Source: a bacterium
Lineage (GTDB): Bacteria > Armatimonadota > Abditibacteriia > Abditibacteriales > Abditibacteriaceae
Length of the DNA stretch: 64,000 bases
NCBI GenBank assembly: GCA_004172935.1
Contig: SDZD01000039.1
Location: forward strand, 27,531 to 91,530
Direction of reading: 5' to 3'
The number at the start of each line of letters is the position of its first letter. Position 1 is the first letter of the stretch. Positions 6,866 to 14,993 of the stretch are shown piece by piece. The notes under the pieces are model-generated. The model did not search any database, had not been told where the DNA came from, and saw nothing but the letters and a program-made list of their open reading frames with translations. The translations under genes were made by a program, and so were the position numbers.

Positions 6866-7237
6866 ATGAGACTCCTCAACATCGCTATCGCCATGCTAGC
6901 CCTCTGCGGCGCCCTCTTCATCGCGCCCGCTCAGGCCGACCCGGCTCCGGCTACCTTGAAACTGGAATCCAAGCGAGAATGGCGGGCCGTGAAGCCAGAG
7001 CTGTATGTCAACCCGATACCTCGGTATGGTGCCCCTCGTCGGCTTCCGATAGCACGCCACCAAATTGTGCCCGGTACTAATTCACCCTTCGAGCGTTTCG
7101 CTCTGCACAAGAGGCTGAAAAAAGCGAGGGCTATGCGCCCCGCCTCGCCTAACTACAGAGCTCAATGGTTGGACGACGAGCACTTCACAAATTCAGAGGC
7201 GACATCTCTCAAAGTCGCGGGCAACCCCAAGTTCTAA
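6866..7237 (+). CDS. small secreted protein of the element
   Basis: A 123-aa protein with a clear signal peptide (MRLLNIAIAMLALCGALFIAPAQA) and a short basic, proline-rich mature part (REWRAVKPELYVNPIPRYGA). There are no cysteines in the mature chain and no recognisable domain. It begins five bases after the previous stop and ends three bases before the integrase, so the three probably form one transcript. Confidence 0.55.
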   Translation: MRLLNIAIAMLALCGALFIAPAQADPAPATLKLESKREWRAVKPELYVNPIPRYGAPRRLPIARHQIVPGTNSPFERFALHKRLKKARAMRPASPNYRAQWLDDEHFTNSEATSLKVAGNPKF

Positions 7238-7240
7238 CTG

Positions 7241-8884
7241 ATGACTTCCCCTCGCTTCATTTTATATACCCGCGTCTCGACTCAGGCGCAGGACCAGAAC
7301 AACAGCCACCCGACGCAGCTCGCCGCGCTGCGCATGTACGCCGAAAAGAAAAACGCCGACATCGTGGACATTATTCGCGAGACGGCGAGTGGAGGCACGT
7401 ATTTAGGGCGTCCCGGCATCCGCACAGCACTCGAACTGCTGGAAAACGATGAGGCGGATGTTCTCGCTTGCTACGATTTCTCGCGCTATAGTCGTGACTC
7501 AAAGCATCAGCTTGCAATGCTGGAGCGCGTCGAGGCTATCGGCAAGCGTATTGAGTTCACAACGCTCGAATTGTCGCGCGACGAAAACGGCGAGCTGACG
7601 CCGGAAGGACATTTAATATTTGGAGTGATGGGTTCGTTCGCCGATCATCACCGGCGCAAAATCAAAGCGGACACCACACGCGGTTTGCGTCATGCTGCTG
7701 AGTCAGGGCGCCAACCTCGGCGCAAACCACCTCACGGCTTCCATATCGTTACCAGGGCCGATGTGCTGGCGGGGCGCTATGCGGCGGACTTAGCAGGTAA
7801 ATATCTCATCGTCGAACCCGCCGCGAGTCTGGTGCGCGAGATTTTTGCACTGCGGGCGGGCGGCGCCTCGGTACATGGCATCGCCCGCAAACTCAACGAA
7901 CGAGGCGAACCTACCCCACAAAAAGCAAAGCTATGGAGTGTGGCCACCCTCATGGGCATCCTTGAAAACGAGGCCTACATTGGACGCGCGGGCTACGGCA
8001 AACGACGACGCATTAAAGATGAATCTCGTTTAGAGCGCGGACTCAAAACTGACTTTTCGGTGCGCAATGGTGGCAACAAAGAAATCCCGATTCAGTGCCC
8101 TCGCATCATCGACGAGGCCACGTGGAACGCGGTGGCAGCGCTTGAGGGTGCGCCCCTCGGCGACCGCGTGCCCCGCTACCTGTTATCCTCGCTTTTGCGT
8201 TGCCCGGCGTGTAATGGGCCGATGAACGGCGTGCCGCACAAGCGTAGCGCTTACGGCTACGCGGGGCGTGGACGCCGCCCCAAGGGAGCGGAACCAGGTT
8301 GGCGCAACGAGCGCATCATCAAGCACTACTATCGCTGCCGTGAAGCGCACGCCTACTCAACGACCGGCTTGCCTAAAACCTGCCGTCACTGCGCCATTTA
8401 CGAAGCCAACCCGCTGGACCTGCGCGTGTTGGCCTCACTACGCCAATTGCTAGAAACGCCGCACCTGCTCGAAGCGCAATTTCAGGTTCAAGAACGCAAG
8501 GAGTTGCCGCGCATCGGTGAACTGAAACACCAACTCTCGGCACTGGCAGAGGAAGAGGGCGTATTGATAGAAGGGCAAATGCGGTTGATTCGTGCGGGTG
8601 CCGAGTCGGGCGTTTACGATGAACAGCTCGTCAAGCTGTCGCGCACGCGCCGCATAATTCGAACCGAGTTGGAAGCGCTGGAGAAATCAAATCGCTCTAC
8701 CCCTCAAAGCAATCGCCATGCGCGGCAGTTGCTTGAGGATGTTGGCGCATATTTTGATGCACCTGACATCTTAGAGCCGCAATCCGAAGCGATGCTCGCT
8801 GTGCGCGCCGCTTTACGTGTTTTGTTGGAGCGAATCGAATTCGACCCGGCAGCCGATACCCTGAAGCTGATTTTTCGCGTATGA
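7241..8884 (+). CDS. large serine recombinase (site-specific integrase)
   Basis: The 547-aa protein has the full large serine integrase layout. The N-terminal resolvase domain (1-150) has the nucleophile in YTRVSTQAQ (Ser13) and conserved arginines in RPGIRTALELL and YDFSRYSRDS. A recombinase domain (about 170-300) contains GIARKLNERGEPTP and WSVATLMGILENEAYIG. A zinc ribbon follows with CPACNGPM and a later C-x3-H...CRHC cluster, then a coiled-coil region (about 415-480) that in this family controls integration versus excision. It catalyses attP x attB recombination through a Ser-linked 2-bp staggered break. As usual for such elements it is at the extreme end of the element. Confidence 0.93.
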   Translation: MTSPRFILYTRVSTQAQDQNNSHPTQLAALRMYAEKKNADIVDIIRETASGGTYLGRPGIRTALELLENDEADVLACYDFSRYSRDSKHQLAMLERVEAIGKRIEFTTLELSRDENGELTPEGHLIFGVMGSFADHHRRKIKADTTRGLRHAAESGRQPRRKPPHGFHIVTRADVLAGRYAADLAGKYLIVEPAASLVREIFALRAGGASVHGIARKLNERGEPTPQKAKLWSVATLMGILENEAYIGRAGYGKRRRIKDESRLERGLKTDFSVRNGGNKEIPIQCPRIIDEATWNAVAALEGAPLGDRVPRYLLSSLLRCPACNGPMNGVPHKRSAYGYAGRGRRPKGAEPGWRNERIIKHYYRCREAHAYSTTGLPKTCRHCAIYEANPLDLRVLASLRQLLETPHLLEAQFQVQERKELPRIGELKHQLSALAEEEGVLIEGQMRLIRAGAESGVYDEQLVKLSRTRRIIRTELEALEKSNRSTPQSNRHARQLLEDVGAYFDAPDILEPQSEAMLAVRAALRVLLERIEFDPAADTLKLIFRV

Positions 8885-8919
8885 GTTAGCTTCAAGCCTT
8901 CGTTCGTGCGCCCATAGAT

Positions 8920-9600
8920 GTGAAGATTACTGTGCAAATCCTAGTAGTGGAAGACGATGACAGCGTGGCGCGCTTCCTGATGCAAGCCATCTCGGAGGCC
9001 GGATACATCGGCACGCGCGCCAGAGACGGGCAAAAAGGCTTAGAACTCGCCTCGGAAGGCGGTTACGACGCCATTTTGCTCGATGTGATGCTGCCTATGC
9101 TGGATGGCTTCACCGTATGTCGGCGCTTACGCTCGCGCGGCATCGAAGCCCCGGTACTTATGCTGACGGCGCGCGACACCACCGAAGACAAAATCGAGGG
9201 GCTGGACGCGGGCGCCGACGACTACATCGTGAAACCGTTCGTGGTCGGCGAACTCTTGGCCCGCTTGCGCGCAATGTTGCGCCGCCAGTTGAACGCGCCC
9301 GCCCCGCTTAAAGTAGGCGACCTGTCACTTGACCCCGGTTCACGCACCGCCGAGCGCGCGGGCGTCAAAATCGTGCTTTCGACCACCGAATACTCGTTGC
9401 TCGAATTTTTGATGCGCCATCCAGGCCGCGTGCTGCCGCGCAACGCCATTCTCGACCATGTGTGGCAGTACGACTTCGCGGGCAACGACAACGTGCTAGA
9501 GGTATACATCTCCTATCTGCGCCGCAAAATCGACAAGCCGTTCGCGACTCCGCTCATCCATACCGTGCGCGGCGCGGGCTATCGCATAGGCGGCGATTAA
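8920..9600 (+). CDS. OmpR/PhoB-family response regulator
   Basis: The 226-aa protein has a receiver domain (1-120) with acidic pocket VVEDDD, phospho-acceptor Asp55 in ILLDVMLPM, the conserved Thr of MLTARD and Lys in YIVKPF, followed by a winged-helix DNA-binding domain (about 130-226, LSTTEYSLLEFLMRHPGRVLPRN and VRGAGYRIGGD). It should control transcription when phosphorylated by the kinase encoded next. The start is uncertain: GTG 8920 gives four extra residues, while GTG 8932 gives the family-typical QILVVEDD beginning. Neither has a clear Shine-Dalgarno. The serine integrase gene ends only 35 bp upstream, so insertion may have replaced the native 5' region. Confidence 0.92.
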   Translation: MKITVQILVVEDDDSVARFLMQAISEAGYIGTRARDGQKGLELASEGGYDAILLDVMLPMLDGFTVCRRLRSRGIEAPVLMLTARDTTEDKIEGLDAGADDYIVKPFVVGELLARLRAMLRRQLNAPAPLKVGDLSLDPGSRTAERAGVKIVLSTTEYSLLEFLMRHPGRVLPRNAILDHVWQYDFAGNDNVLEVYISYLRRKIDKPFATPLIHTVRGAGYRIGGD

Positions 9601-9601
9601 G

Positions 9602-11089
9602 GTGCTTCGCAACATTCGAGCGGGTTGGGCGCACCGCATCAGCGGCTCGATGCGGGCACGCATGACGCTGTGGTTCGCGTTGCTCATCGCCTTCTTCATG
9701 CTCTTCTTGAGCAGCGCCTACTTGCTGTACGCCCGCCGCGAACTCGAAAACCATTTCGCCGCCTCGCTCGACCGCATCGCCCCCGAAAGCGCCGCCATCG
9801 CCAAGAGCGGCACATCGCTCGACTCGCTACGGGCCGCCATTCAAGCCCACAACGCCAGTGTCGCCCAGAGCGGCGCCATTTCTGAGGGCGTCGAGGCGTG
9901 GATAGTCGATTCCAGTGGCAAACCGTCGTGGTATTTTGGGCCGGGACGCGGCGATCATAACGACGATGGTGATGAAGATGGCAGACGGGGTGGCGGCGGT
10001 GGCAGAAGAGGACGAGGCGGCGGTGGACGCCGCCCACCCCTTCTACCCGGCCTGAACCGTCCATTCGTCCCTCCCCTCGATGATACCGGAGGCTGGCGAA
10101 GCCGCGAAGTGAAATGGGGCAACCAACGCCTGTTGTTAGGACTACCGTGGCGCCGCGCACAGGCCGAACTACGCGCCCAGAGCGTGGCACTGGTGGCGCT
10201 TTCGCTGTTGGTTACAGCGGCGGCGGCGTTTGGCGCCTGGATACTGGTCGGAAAAACGCTGCGCCCCATTGGCGCCCTCGCCGAACAGGCGCACCACAAC
10301 GCGCAAAGCCCAATGGAATTAATGGAGCGCCGCGCCCCCTTGCAACCGACTTCGCGCGACGAGGAAATGACCAGCCTGGTCTCGACTCTCAACGAGATGC
10401 TCGATAACGTGCGCGAGGCAGCGCTCTCCAAAGAGCGTTTCCACACCTCGGCATCCCACGAACTGCGTACCCCGCTTCAGGCGTTGGCCGGACATCTGGG
10501 CGTGGCGCTTTCGCGCGAACGCAACGCCGCCGAATATCGCGGCGCCCTCGAAGAAGCCGCGCGCCAGACAACCCGCCTCTCCAAACTGACGGGCGATTTG
10601 CTGCTACTCAACCGCTTACAGACAGCGGCAACCGCCCCCCACACCGAAGAAATCGATGTCACCGAGATATGCGACATCGCCCTACAACGCGCCGAAAAAA
10701 CCATCGAAACCCGCCACCTAAAAGTAGCCGACAGCTTCGAAAGCCTGTGCATTGAAGCAGCGCCTTCGCACGTCGAAATTCTACTCGGCAACCTCGTCGA
10801 AAACGCCGCCAAATACGCCCGCGCGGGTGGCACCATCGGCGTCGAGGTAAAAGCATCCCCGCCAACTGTGCGCGTCTGGAACGAGTGCGATGAGGCTCAA
10901 CTGCGCGAACTCGAAGGCGAATCAACCCGCCTTTTCGAACCATTCTACCGCCCCGACGCCGCCCGCACCGGAGAAACAGGTGGTAATGGTCTGGGCCTAG
11001 CCATCTGCCAATCCATCGCCCAAACCAACGGCTGGGAACTTTCCATTGAAACCACCGATTCACTGTTCGCCGTCGAGGTGCGGTTTTGA
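9602..11089 (+). CDS. sensor histidine kinase with acidic/Arg-Gly-rich periplasmic loop
   Basis: A 495-aa membrane kinase partner of the preceding regulator (one-base gap, GTG start). TM1 is about residues 21-43 and TM2 about 197-217, followed by a HAMP-like linker, HisKA with the phosphorylated His286 in SASHELRTPLQAL, and HATPase_c with N box (GNLVENAAKYA) and G box (GGNGLGLAIC). The periplasmic domain contains a low-complexity stretch (about 115-145) in which an Asp-rich run (GDHNDDGDEDG) is followed by Gly/Arg repeats. Such charged loops could bind cations or anionic polymers, but the real stimulus cannot be told from sequence. Confidence 0.92.
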   Translation: MLRNIRAGWAHRISGSMRARMTLWFALLIAFFMLFLSSAYLLYARRELENHFAASLDRIAPESAAIAKSGTSLDSLRAAIQAHNASVAQSGAISEGVEAWIVDSSGKPSWYFGPGRGDHNDDGDEDGRRGGGGGRRGRGGGGRRPPLLPGLNRPFVPPLDDTGGWRSREVKWGNQRLLLGLPWRRAQAELRAQSVALVALSLLVTAAAAFGAWILVGKTLRPIGALAEQAHHNAQSPMELMERRAPLQPTSRDEEMTSLVSTLNEMLDNVREAALSKERFHTSASHELRTPLQALAGHLGVALSRERNAAEYRGALEEAARQTTRLSKLTGDLLLLNRLQTAATAPHTEEIDVTEICDIALQRAEKTIETRHLKVADSFESLCIEAAPSHVEILLGNLVENAAKYARAGGTIGVEVKASPPTVRVWNECDEAQLRELEGESTRLFEPFYRPDAARTGETGGNGLGLAICQSIAQTNGWELSIETTDSLFAVEVRF

Positions 11090-11164
11090 TGGAAGGATCA
11101 CTATTGAGAATTGAATAGTCCTCGAAATCAATGATTTTCGGGGAATAATCAATCTTTTGGGGGC

Positions 11165-11191
11165 ATTAATCAATTTAGAAGATTGATTAAT
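11165..11191. repeat. AT-rich palindrome in a 533-bp non-coding gap
   Basis: ATTAATCAAT at 11165-11174 is a perfect inverted repeat of ATTGATTAAT at 11182-11191, with a 7-nt loop. More TCAATC/GATTGATT copies lie nearby (about 11148 and 11231). The gap 11090-11622 holds no gene. Besides this AT-rich GATTGATT cluster (about 11100-11330) it contains one inverted-repeat element at 11491-11596. The cluster could be a protein-binding array or just degenerate sequence. Confidence 0.5.
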
Positions 11192-11490
11192 TTGGCGTTT
11201 TTGGAAAATTTGAGCGTGGAATATGGGTAAAAGATTGATTATTCGATCTTTTCCAGTGAAAACGCTCTTATTGAGAAATGGTGCCTCGGCGCCAATTTAT
11301 TACTGATTTCATTATACCCGATTTATAAAATTCAACTACTTTACGAGGTTGTGGGTGATGGTCGCCATCAACTGCAATGCTGTCAAAGTGAACTAAACCG
11401 CGAATTTCTAGGGGTTCGAGACAAACAGCACCTGAATCTGGGTTCGGGGGATTTTGTTGCGACTGTTCTATTTAAGCGGCAGTTGATTTT

Positions 11491-11596
11491 GTAGGGGCAA
11501 CCCACATGGTTGCCCATCATTTCGGTTGCTCGTTTTTGGCACTAATGCGATGTATGAGCAGTTCATATGACGGGCAACCACGTGGGTTGCCCCTAC
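11491..11596. repeat. MITE-like inverted-repeat element (GTAGGGGC type)
   Basis: GTAGGGGCAACCCACATGG... at 11491-11515 is matched in inverted orientation at 11572-11596 with a single mismatch over 25 bp. With a few more bases the arms reach about 30 bp. The whole unit is 106 bp and contains no ORF. A second element with the same GTAGGGGC start lies at 34901-35040, so this is a repeat family, plausibly a non-autonomous transposable element or a mobile hairpin. Confidence 0.6.
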
Positions 11597-11622
11597 GAAT
11601 GGTTTGCGATTTGGCTTAGTTG

Positions 11623-12456
11623 TTAGCGTTCGCCGCGTTCGGCTCCGCACGAGCCGTCGCCGTTGGGGTTGAAGCCCGGTTGGTTGGGGTTGCGGGTGGG
11701 CGACCAGGTGGGACCGTCGCAGAAGGAGTCGAAGCGGGCTTCGCTGTTGAGCCATTTCACGTGGCCGTCCATGAACGAGGCGACGACGCCATCGGGGTGG
11801 AAGATACCCGCGTTACGGCGGTAAGAGATGCTTTCCCACGGTGCCGACCAGCAGCGCATGACGCGCGTTTCGGTGGGACGTTGGAAGAACGACTGGGGCA
11901 ACGGGAATGGTGGGCTTTGGGTGTAGGGGCCACCGGGAGGCCCGATGCCCTCGCCGTCGCTGGTATCGACGACTTTATAGCGAGCCGTGGGCGGGCCTTC
12001 GGCGCTACCATCAGGAAGCATCGAGAAGTTTTCGGGCGCGAAGCGGTAGGAGGTTCCGAAGCCCTGCCATAGCGTTGTGCCAGCGGGCACGCTAAAGCCG
12101 CCCGAAGTAGCTACGTTCGCAAAACCGGTATCGTCGGGGCAGTGGAACACCTCGCGGCTCTTGATGTACGGCATCAACTGGACGTGGATACCGAATTCAG
12201 GAACGTTGTTGGCCTGTGAGGTGTATTGGCCGATCTGGTTGACGTGGGTGACGGCGAGGGGCATCTTCTCGTCGTAGTCCTGTACGTACATCAGAATGGC
12301 GTTACCGAACTGCTTGAGGTTGGATTGGCACGTCGTCTGGCGGGCTTTTTCGCGAACTCGCGCAAAAACAGGGAATAGAATCGCCGCCAAAATGGTGATG
12401 ATGGCGATGACTACAAGAAGCTCTATGAGGGTAAAAGCGGAGCGGCGAGATGACAT
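11623..12456 (-). CDS. DUF1559-type pseudopilin (prepilin N-methylation motif)
   Basis: The 277-aa protein begins with a short basic leader and the class III/IV prepilin signal FTLIELLVVIAIITILAAILFPVF, cleaved before Phe8 and N-methylated by the prepilin peptidase. Then come CQSNLKQFGNAILMYVQDYDEKMP and a globular domain ending SFMDGHVKWLN, the D-G-H motif of the DUF1559 (H-X9-DG) family. Such proteins are highly amplified in Planctomycetes and Armatimonadota. Assembly into a pilus or secretion apparatus is assumed, but no assembly gene is nearby. It is monocistronic, with a palindrome in its 5' leader. Confidence 0.9.
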   Translation of the reverse strand: MSSRRSAFTLIELLVVIAIITILAAILFPVFARVREKARQTTCQSNLKQFGNAILMYVQDYDEKMPLAVTHVNQIGQYTSQANNVPEFGIHVQLMPYIKSREVFHCPDDTGFANVATSGGFSVPAGTTLWQGFGTSYRFAPENFSMLPDGSAEGPPTARYKVVDTSDGEGIGPPGGPYTQSPPFPLPQSFFQRPTETRVMRCWSAPWESISYRRNAGIFHPDGVVASFMDGHVKWLNSEARFDSFCDGPTWSPTRNPNQPGFNPNGDGSCGAERGER

Positions 12457-12489
12457 AAATCGACTCCTTGCGAGGTGAACTGGCGGCTA

Positions 12490-12510
12490 AACCGACTTAA
12501 TCAGTCGGTT
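12490..12510. promoter_or_regulatory. palindrome in the leader between the pseudopilin and glycosidase genes
   Basis: AACCGACT at 12490-12497 and AGTCGGTT at 12503-12510 form an 8-bp inverted repeat with a 5-nt centre. It lies 33 bp upstream of the pseudopilin ATG and about 155 bp upstream of the divergent glycosidase, so it could be an operator for either. Confidence 0.4.
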
Positions 12511-12664
12511 AACATGCTTAAGAATAACTCAAAGTCAGCAAAATTTCGACCCTGATGTTCTTATTTCTATCAGGGAACGCCCCATTCCAAAAACGAGGGG
12601 TTTCCGGCGCCACAAAAAGCGGCGTTATCGTTCAAAAAGCGGATATTTGCTTTCCCTTGCCCAA

Positions 12665-14932
12665 ATGAATAACCAGTCGAGACTTCGCCTCTTGCTTTGT
12701 GGCGTTTTAGCTGTTGCGATGGCCCCCGTTCAAGCCCAACCCCAAAAAGGGCCGCACCCTGCCCTGCCCTCTGTGACGGTGCCGGGAGCATTGGGAGTCA
12801 ACATCCACTTTACCGATGCGCGCGAAGGCGAACTGGAAATGCTGAAAGCGGGTGGCTTTCGGGTTATCCGCATGGACTTCGCATGGGGAGCCACCGAAAA
12901 AGCCAAAGGCGTATACGATTTCTCGGCCTACGACCGCCTCATCAAATCGCTGGATACCCACAAATTGCAGCCGCTGTTCATCCTCGACTACAGTAACGAA
13001 TTGTACGACGAAGGCTTGTCGCCCTATACCGACGCCGGGCGCACAGCCTTCGCGAACTGGGCCGGAGCCGCCGCCAAGCATTTCAAGGGACATAAGGTGC
13101 TGTGGGAGATGTATAACGAGCCAAACGGCGGTTTCTGGAAGCCCTTGGCAAAAGTCGAGGATTACATCAAGTTGGCAGTGGCGACGGGCAAAGCCATCCA
13201 GCGCGATGCCCCCGGCGAGTGCTATATCGGGCCGGGAGTTTCGGGCATGGACTTCGGCTTCATGGAGCCGTGTTTCAAGGCTGGCCTACTGGAATTGTGG
13301 GACGGCGTCACAGTGCATCCCTACCGCCAGAGCGACCCCGAATCGGTGAACAACGAATATCGCCGTCTACGTTTGATGATTGAGCGTTATAAACCCAAGG
13401 ACAAAACCATCCCCATTCTTTCGGGCGAATGGGGCTACTCTTCGGCATGGACGAACTTTGACGATGAGAGGCAGGGCAAGTATTTGCCGCGCCAGTGGAT
13501 GATCAACATGATGAATAACATCCCGGTTTCCATCTGGTACGACTGGCACGACGACGGCACCGACCCGAAAGAGTACGAACACCACTTCGGCAGCACCGAG
13601 AATCAGTATTTCGCAGGACGCACTCCGGTTTATAACCCCAAACCCAGCTACACCGCTGCCAAAACGCTGGCGCAGTTTTTAGATGGCTACAAGTTCAATA
13701 AACGGCTCAGCCTGGATTCACCCGCCGCCTATCTGCTAGTGTTCTCCAAGGGCAACGAAGTCAAACTTGCGGCTTGGACGACCTCGCCCGCGCACGAAAT
13801 CGTGATTCCGGCTTCAGCGGGCAATTTCAAAGTCGTGAATTATCTGGGCGCAACACAACCCAATGCCATCGCCACCGCGCAGGGCTTGAAAGTACGTATC
13901 AGCGATGCGCCAATTTACTTGGAGCCATCTGCCCCAAATGCGGCACTGAGAGAAATAGCGGAATGGAAAACAGAACCACTCGAAGTTATAGAGATAGCAC
14001 CAGTCATGGGCGCACTGGGGGCAAGAGCAGGAAGAAAAACGACAAGGGTACCGGGCGGTTTACGACGCGATAACGCCCCTGTTCCACTAGGTTATTCCCG
14101 GCAATTTGGGCCTGAGAAGTTGTGGGCATCACAAACCTACCTAACAGTGGTTGGCAACCCATTGAACATTTCCGTGATGCCTGTGGAGTCCAACAAACTG
14201 GAAGTCCGCCTCGAAAACCCATCTGAGTTTCCAACGGTGGGCGAGGTGATAGTCAACGGAGGCCCGGCTCAAACTGTCAGCTTTACTGATAGCGAAAAAC
14301 TGCTAATCTTCCCATTCCCTGCGCGTAGCACCGATGGTTCGTGGGAGGCCAAGGTACGCTATAAGGGGACAACCGAACGGGATATCGTCGAAGCGACTTA
14401 TCGGTTCGTGCCAGTCAAGTCGTTCGCCGCTTTAACAGCGGATAATCTCGCGGCTTCGCTGGTTGCCAATCCCGATGGCGATGCCAAAATCGAGTCGGAG
14501 CAGAGCCTGTCGCTGGAGAACGCGCCACAGCCCGCTCCGAATGGCGGGCCAGTATTGAAGCTGAAGTATCGCTTCGCTCCCGGCTGGAAGTTCGCGAATA
14601 TTCAGCCGCGCACCAATCAGTGGGCGACTATCGAAGGTAGCCCCAAGCGGTTAGGCATGTGGGTGTACGGCGATAGTTCGAACCATCGCATTCGCATGAG
14701 GTTCAGCGATAGCACGGGGCAAACCTTCCAACCTGCGGGGACTCCTATCGACTGGACAGGATGGCGCTACTATAGCTTCCCGCTCGATAACACCGGGGGG
14801 TACTGGAGCGGCGCCAACGATGGGCAGATTCATGGGGCTATCAAGGTCGAATCGCTGTTTTTGCTGGATAGCGCCGAGCAAAAAGGCGGACAGGGCGAGA
14901 TTTATGTCAGCTCGCCTTCGTGGATTTATTGA
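12665..14932 (+). CDS. secreted clan-A glycoside hydrolase with C-terminal carbohydrate-binding-like domain
   Basis: From ATG 12665 the protein has 755 aa and a signal peptide ending AMAPVQA. The catalytic (beta/alpha)8 barrel covers about 35-370. The acid/base Glu is in LWEMYNEPNGG (about Glu152), and the nucleophile Glu is in PILSGEWGYSS (about Glu255), at strand ends 4 and 7 as in clan GH-A (GH5/GH39-like). RMDFAWGATEKAKGVYDF is the usual strand-2 region. A beta-sandwich region follows, and the C-terminal 150 residues (RLGMWVYGDSS...DWTGWRYYSFPLD) look like a carbohydrate-binding module. It probably cleaves an extracellular beta-glycan; the exact substrate is unknown. TTG at 12647 would lengthen it by six residues. 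Confidence 0.82.
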   Translation: MNNQSRLRLLLCGVLAVAMAPVQAQPQKGPHPALPSVTVPGALGVNIHFTDAREGELEMLKAGGFRVIRMDFAWGATEKAKGVYDFSAYDRLIKSLDTHKLQPLFILDYSNELYDEGLSPYTDAGRTAFANWAGAAAKHFKGHKVLWEMYNEPNGGFWKPLAKVEDYIKLAVATGKAIQRDAPGECYIGPGVSGMDFGFMEPCFKAGLLELWDGVTVHPYRQSDPESVNNEYRRLRLMIERYKPKDKTIPILSGEWGYSSAWTNFDDERQGKYLPRQWMINMMNNIPVSIWYDWHDDGTDPKEYEHHFGSTENQYFAGRTPVYNPKPSYTAAKTLAQFLDGYKFNKRLSLDSPAAYLLVFSKGNEVKLAAWTTSPAHEIVIPASAGNFKVVNYLGATQPNAIATAQGLKVRISDAPIYLEPSAPNAALREIAEWKTEPLEVIEIAPVMGALGARAGRKTTRVPGGLRRDNAPVPLGYSRQFGPEKLWASQTYLTVVGNPLNISVMPVESNKLEVRLENPSEFPTVGEVIVNGGPAQTVSFTDSEKLLIFPFPARSTDGSWEAKVRYKGTTERDIVEATYRFVPVKSFAALTADNLAASLVANPDGDAKIESEQSLSLENAPQPAPNGGPVLKLKYRFAPGWKFANIQPRTNQWATIEGSPKRLGMWVYGDSSNHRIRMRFSDSTGQTFQPAGTPIDWTGWRYYSFPLDNTGGYWSGANDGQIHGAIKVESLFLLDSAEQKGGQGEIYVSSPSWIY

Positions 14933-14936
14933 ATTA

Positions 14937-14990
14937 AAGCTGTTGGCTATTAGCTTTTAGCTGTTGGCTTTCTGCTTCGTGGCCCTCACC
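14937..14990. repeat. degenerate AGCTTTT-type heptamer repeat plus GGCCCTCACC fragment
   Basis: Just after the glycosidase stop, seven-base units related to AGCTTTT (AGCTGTT, GGCTATT, AGCTTTT, AGCTGTT, GGCTTTC) run head to tail, followed by a GGCCCTCACCCTG fragment of another dispersed repeat. It is a diverged relative of the long perfect array at 32128-32244. Confidence 0.6.
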
Positions 14991-14993
14991 CTG

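Larger units (their letters stand above)
1..8919. mobile_element. right end of an integrated element with a large serine integrase
   Basis: The left 8.9 kb behaves as one module. A leftward, tightly overlapping operon of phage/plasmid-type genes (Prim-Pol, RNase H-like, Zn-ribbon proteins, excisionase-like HTH) diverges from a rightward set that ends in a large serine recombinase at 7241-8884. Housekeeping-type genes begin within 40 bp after it. None of the dispersed chromosomal repeat families was seen here, although they are common further right. The left end lies outside the window, so attL is not visible. The exact right end (attR) is inferred to lie near 8885-8935. No capsid, terminase or conjugation genes are visible, so prophage, integrative plasmid and ICE all remain possible. 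Confidence 0.75.
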
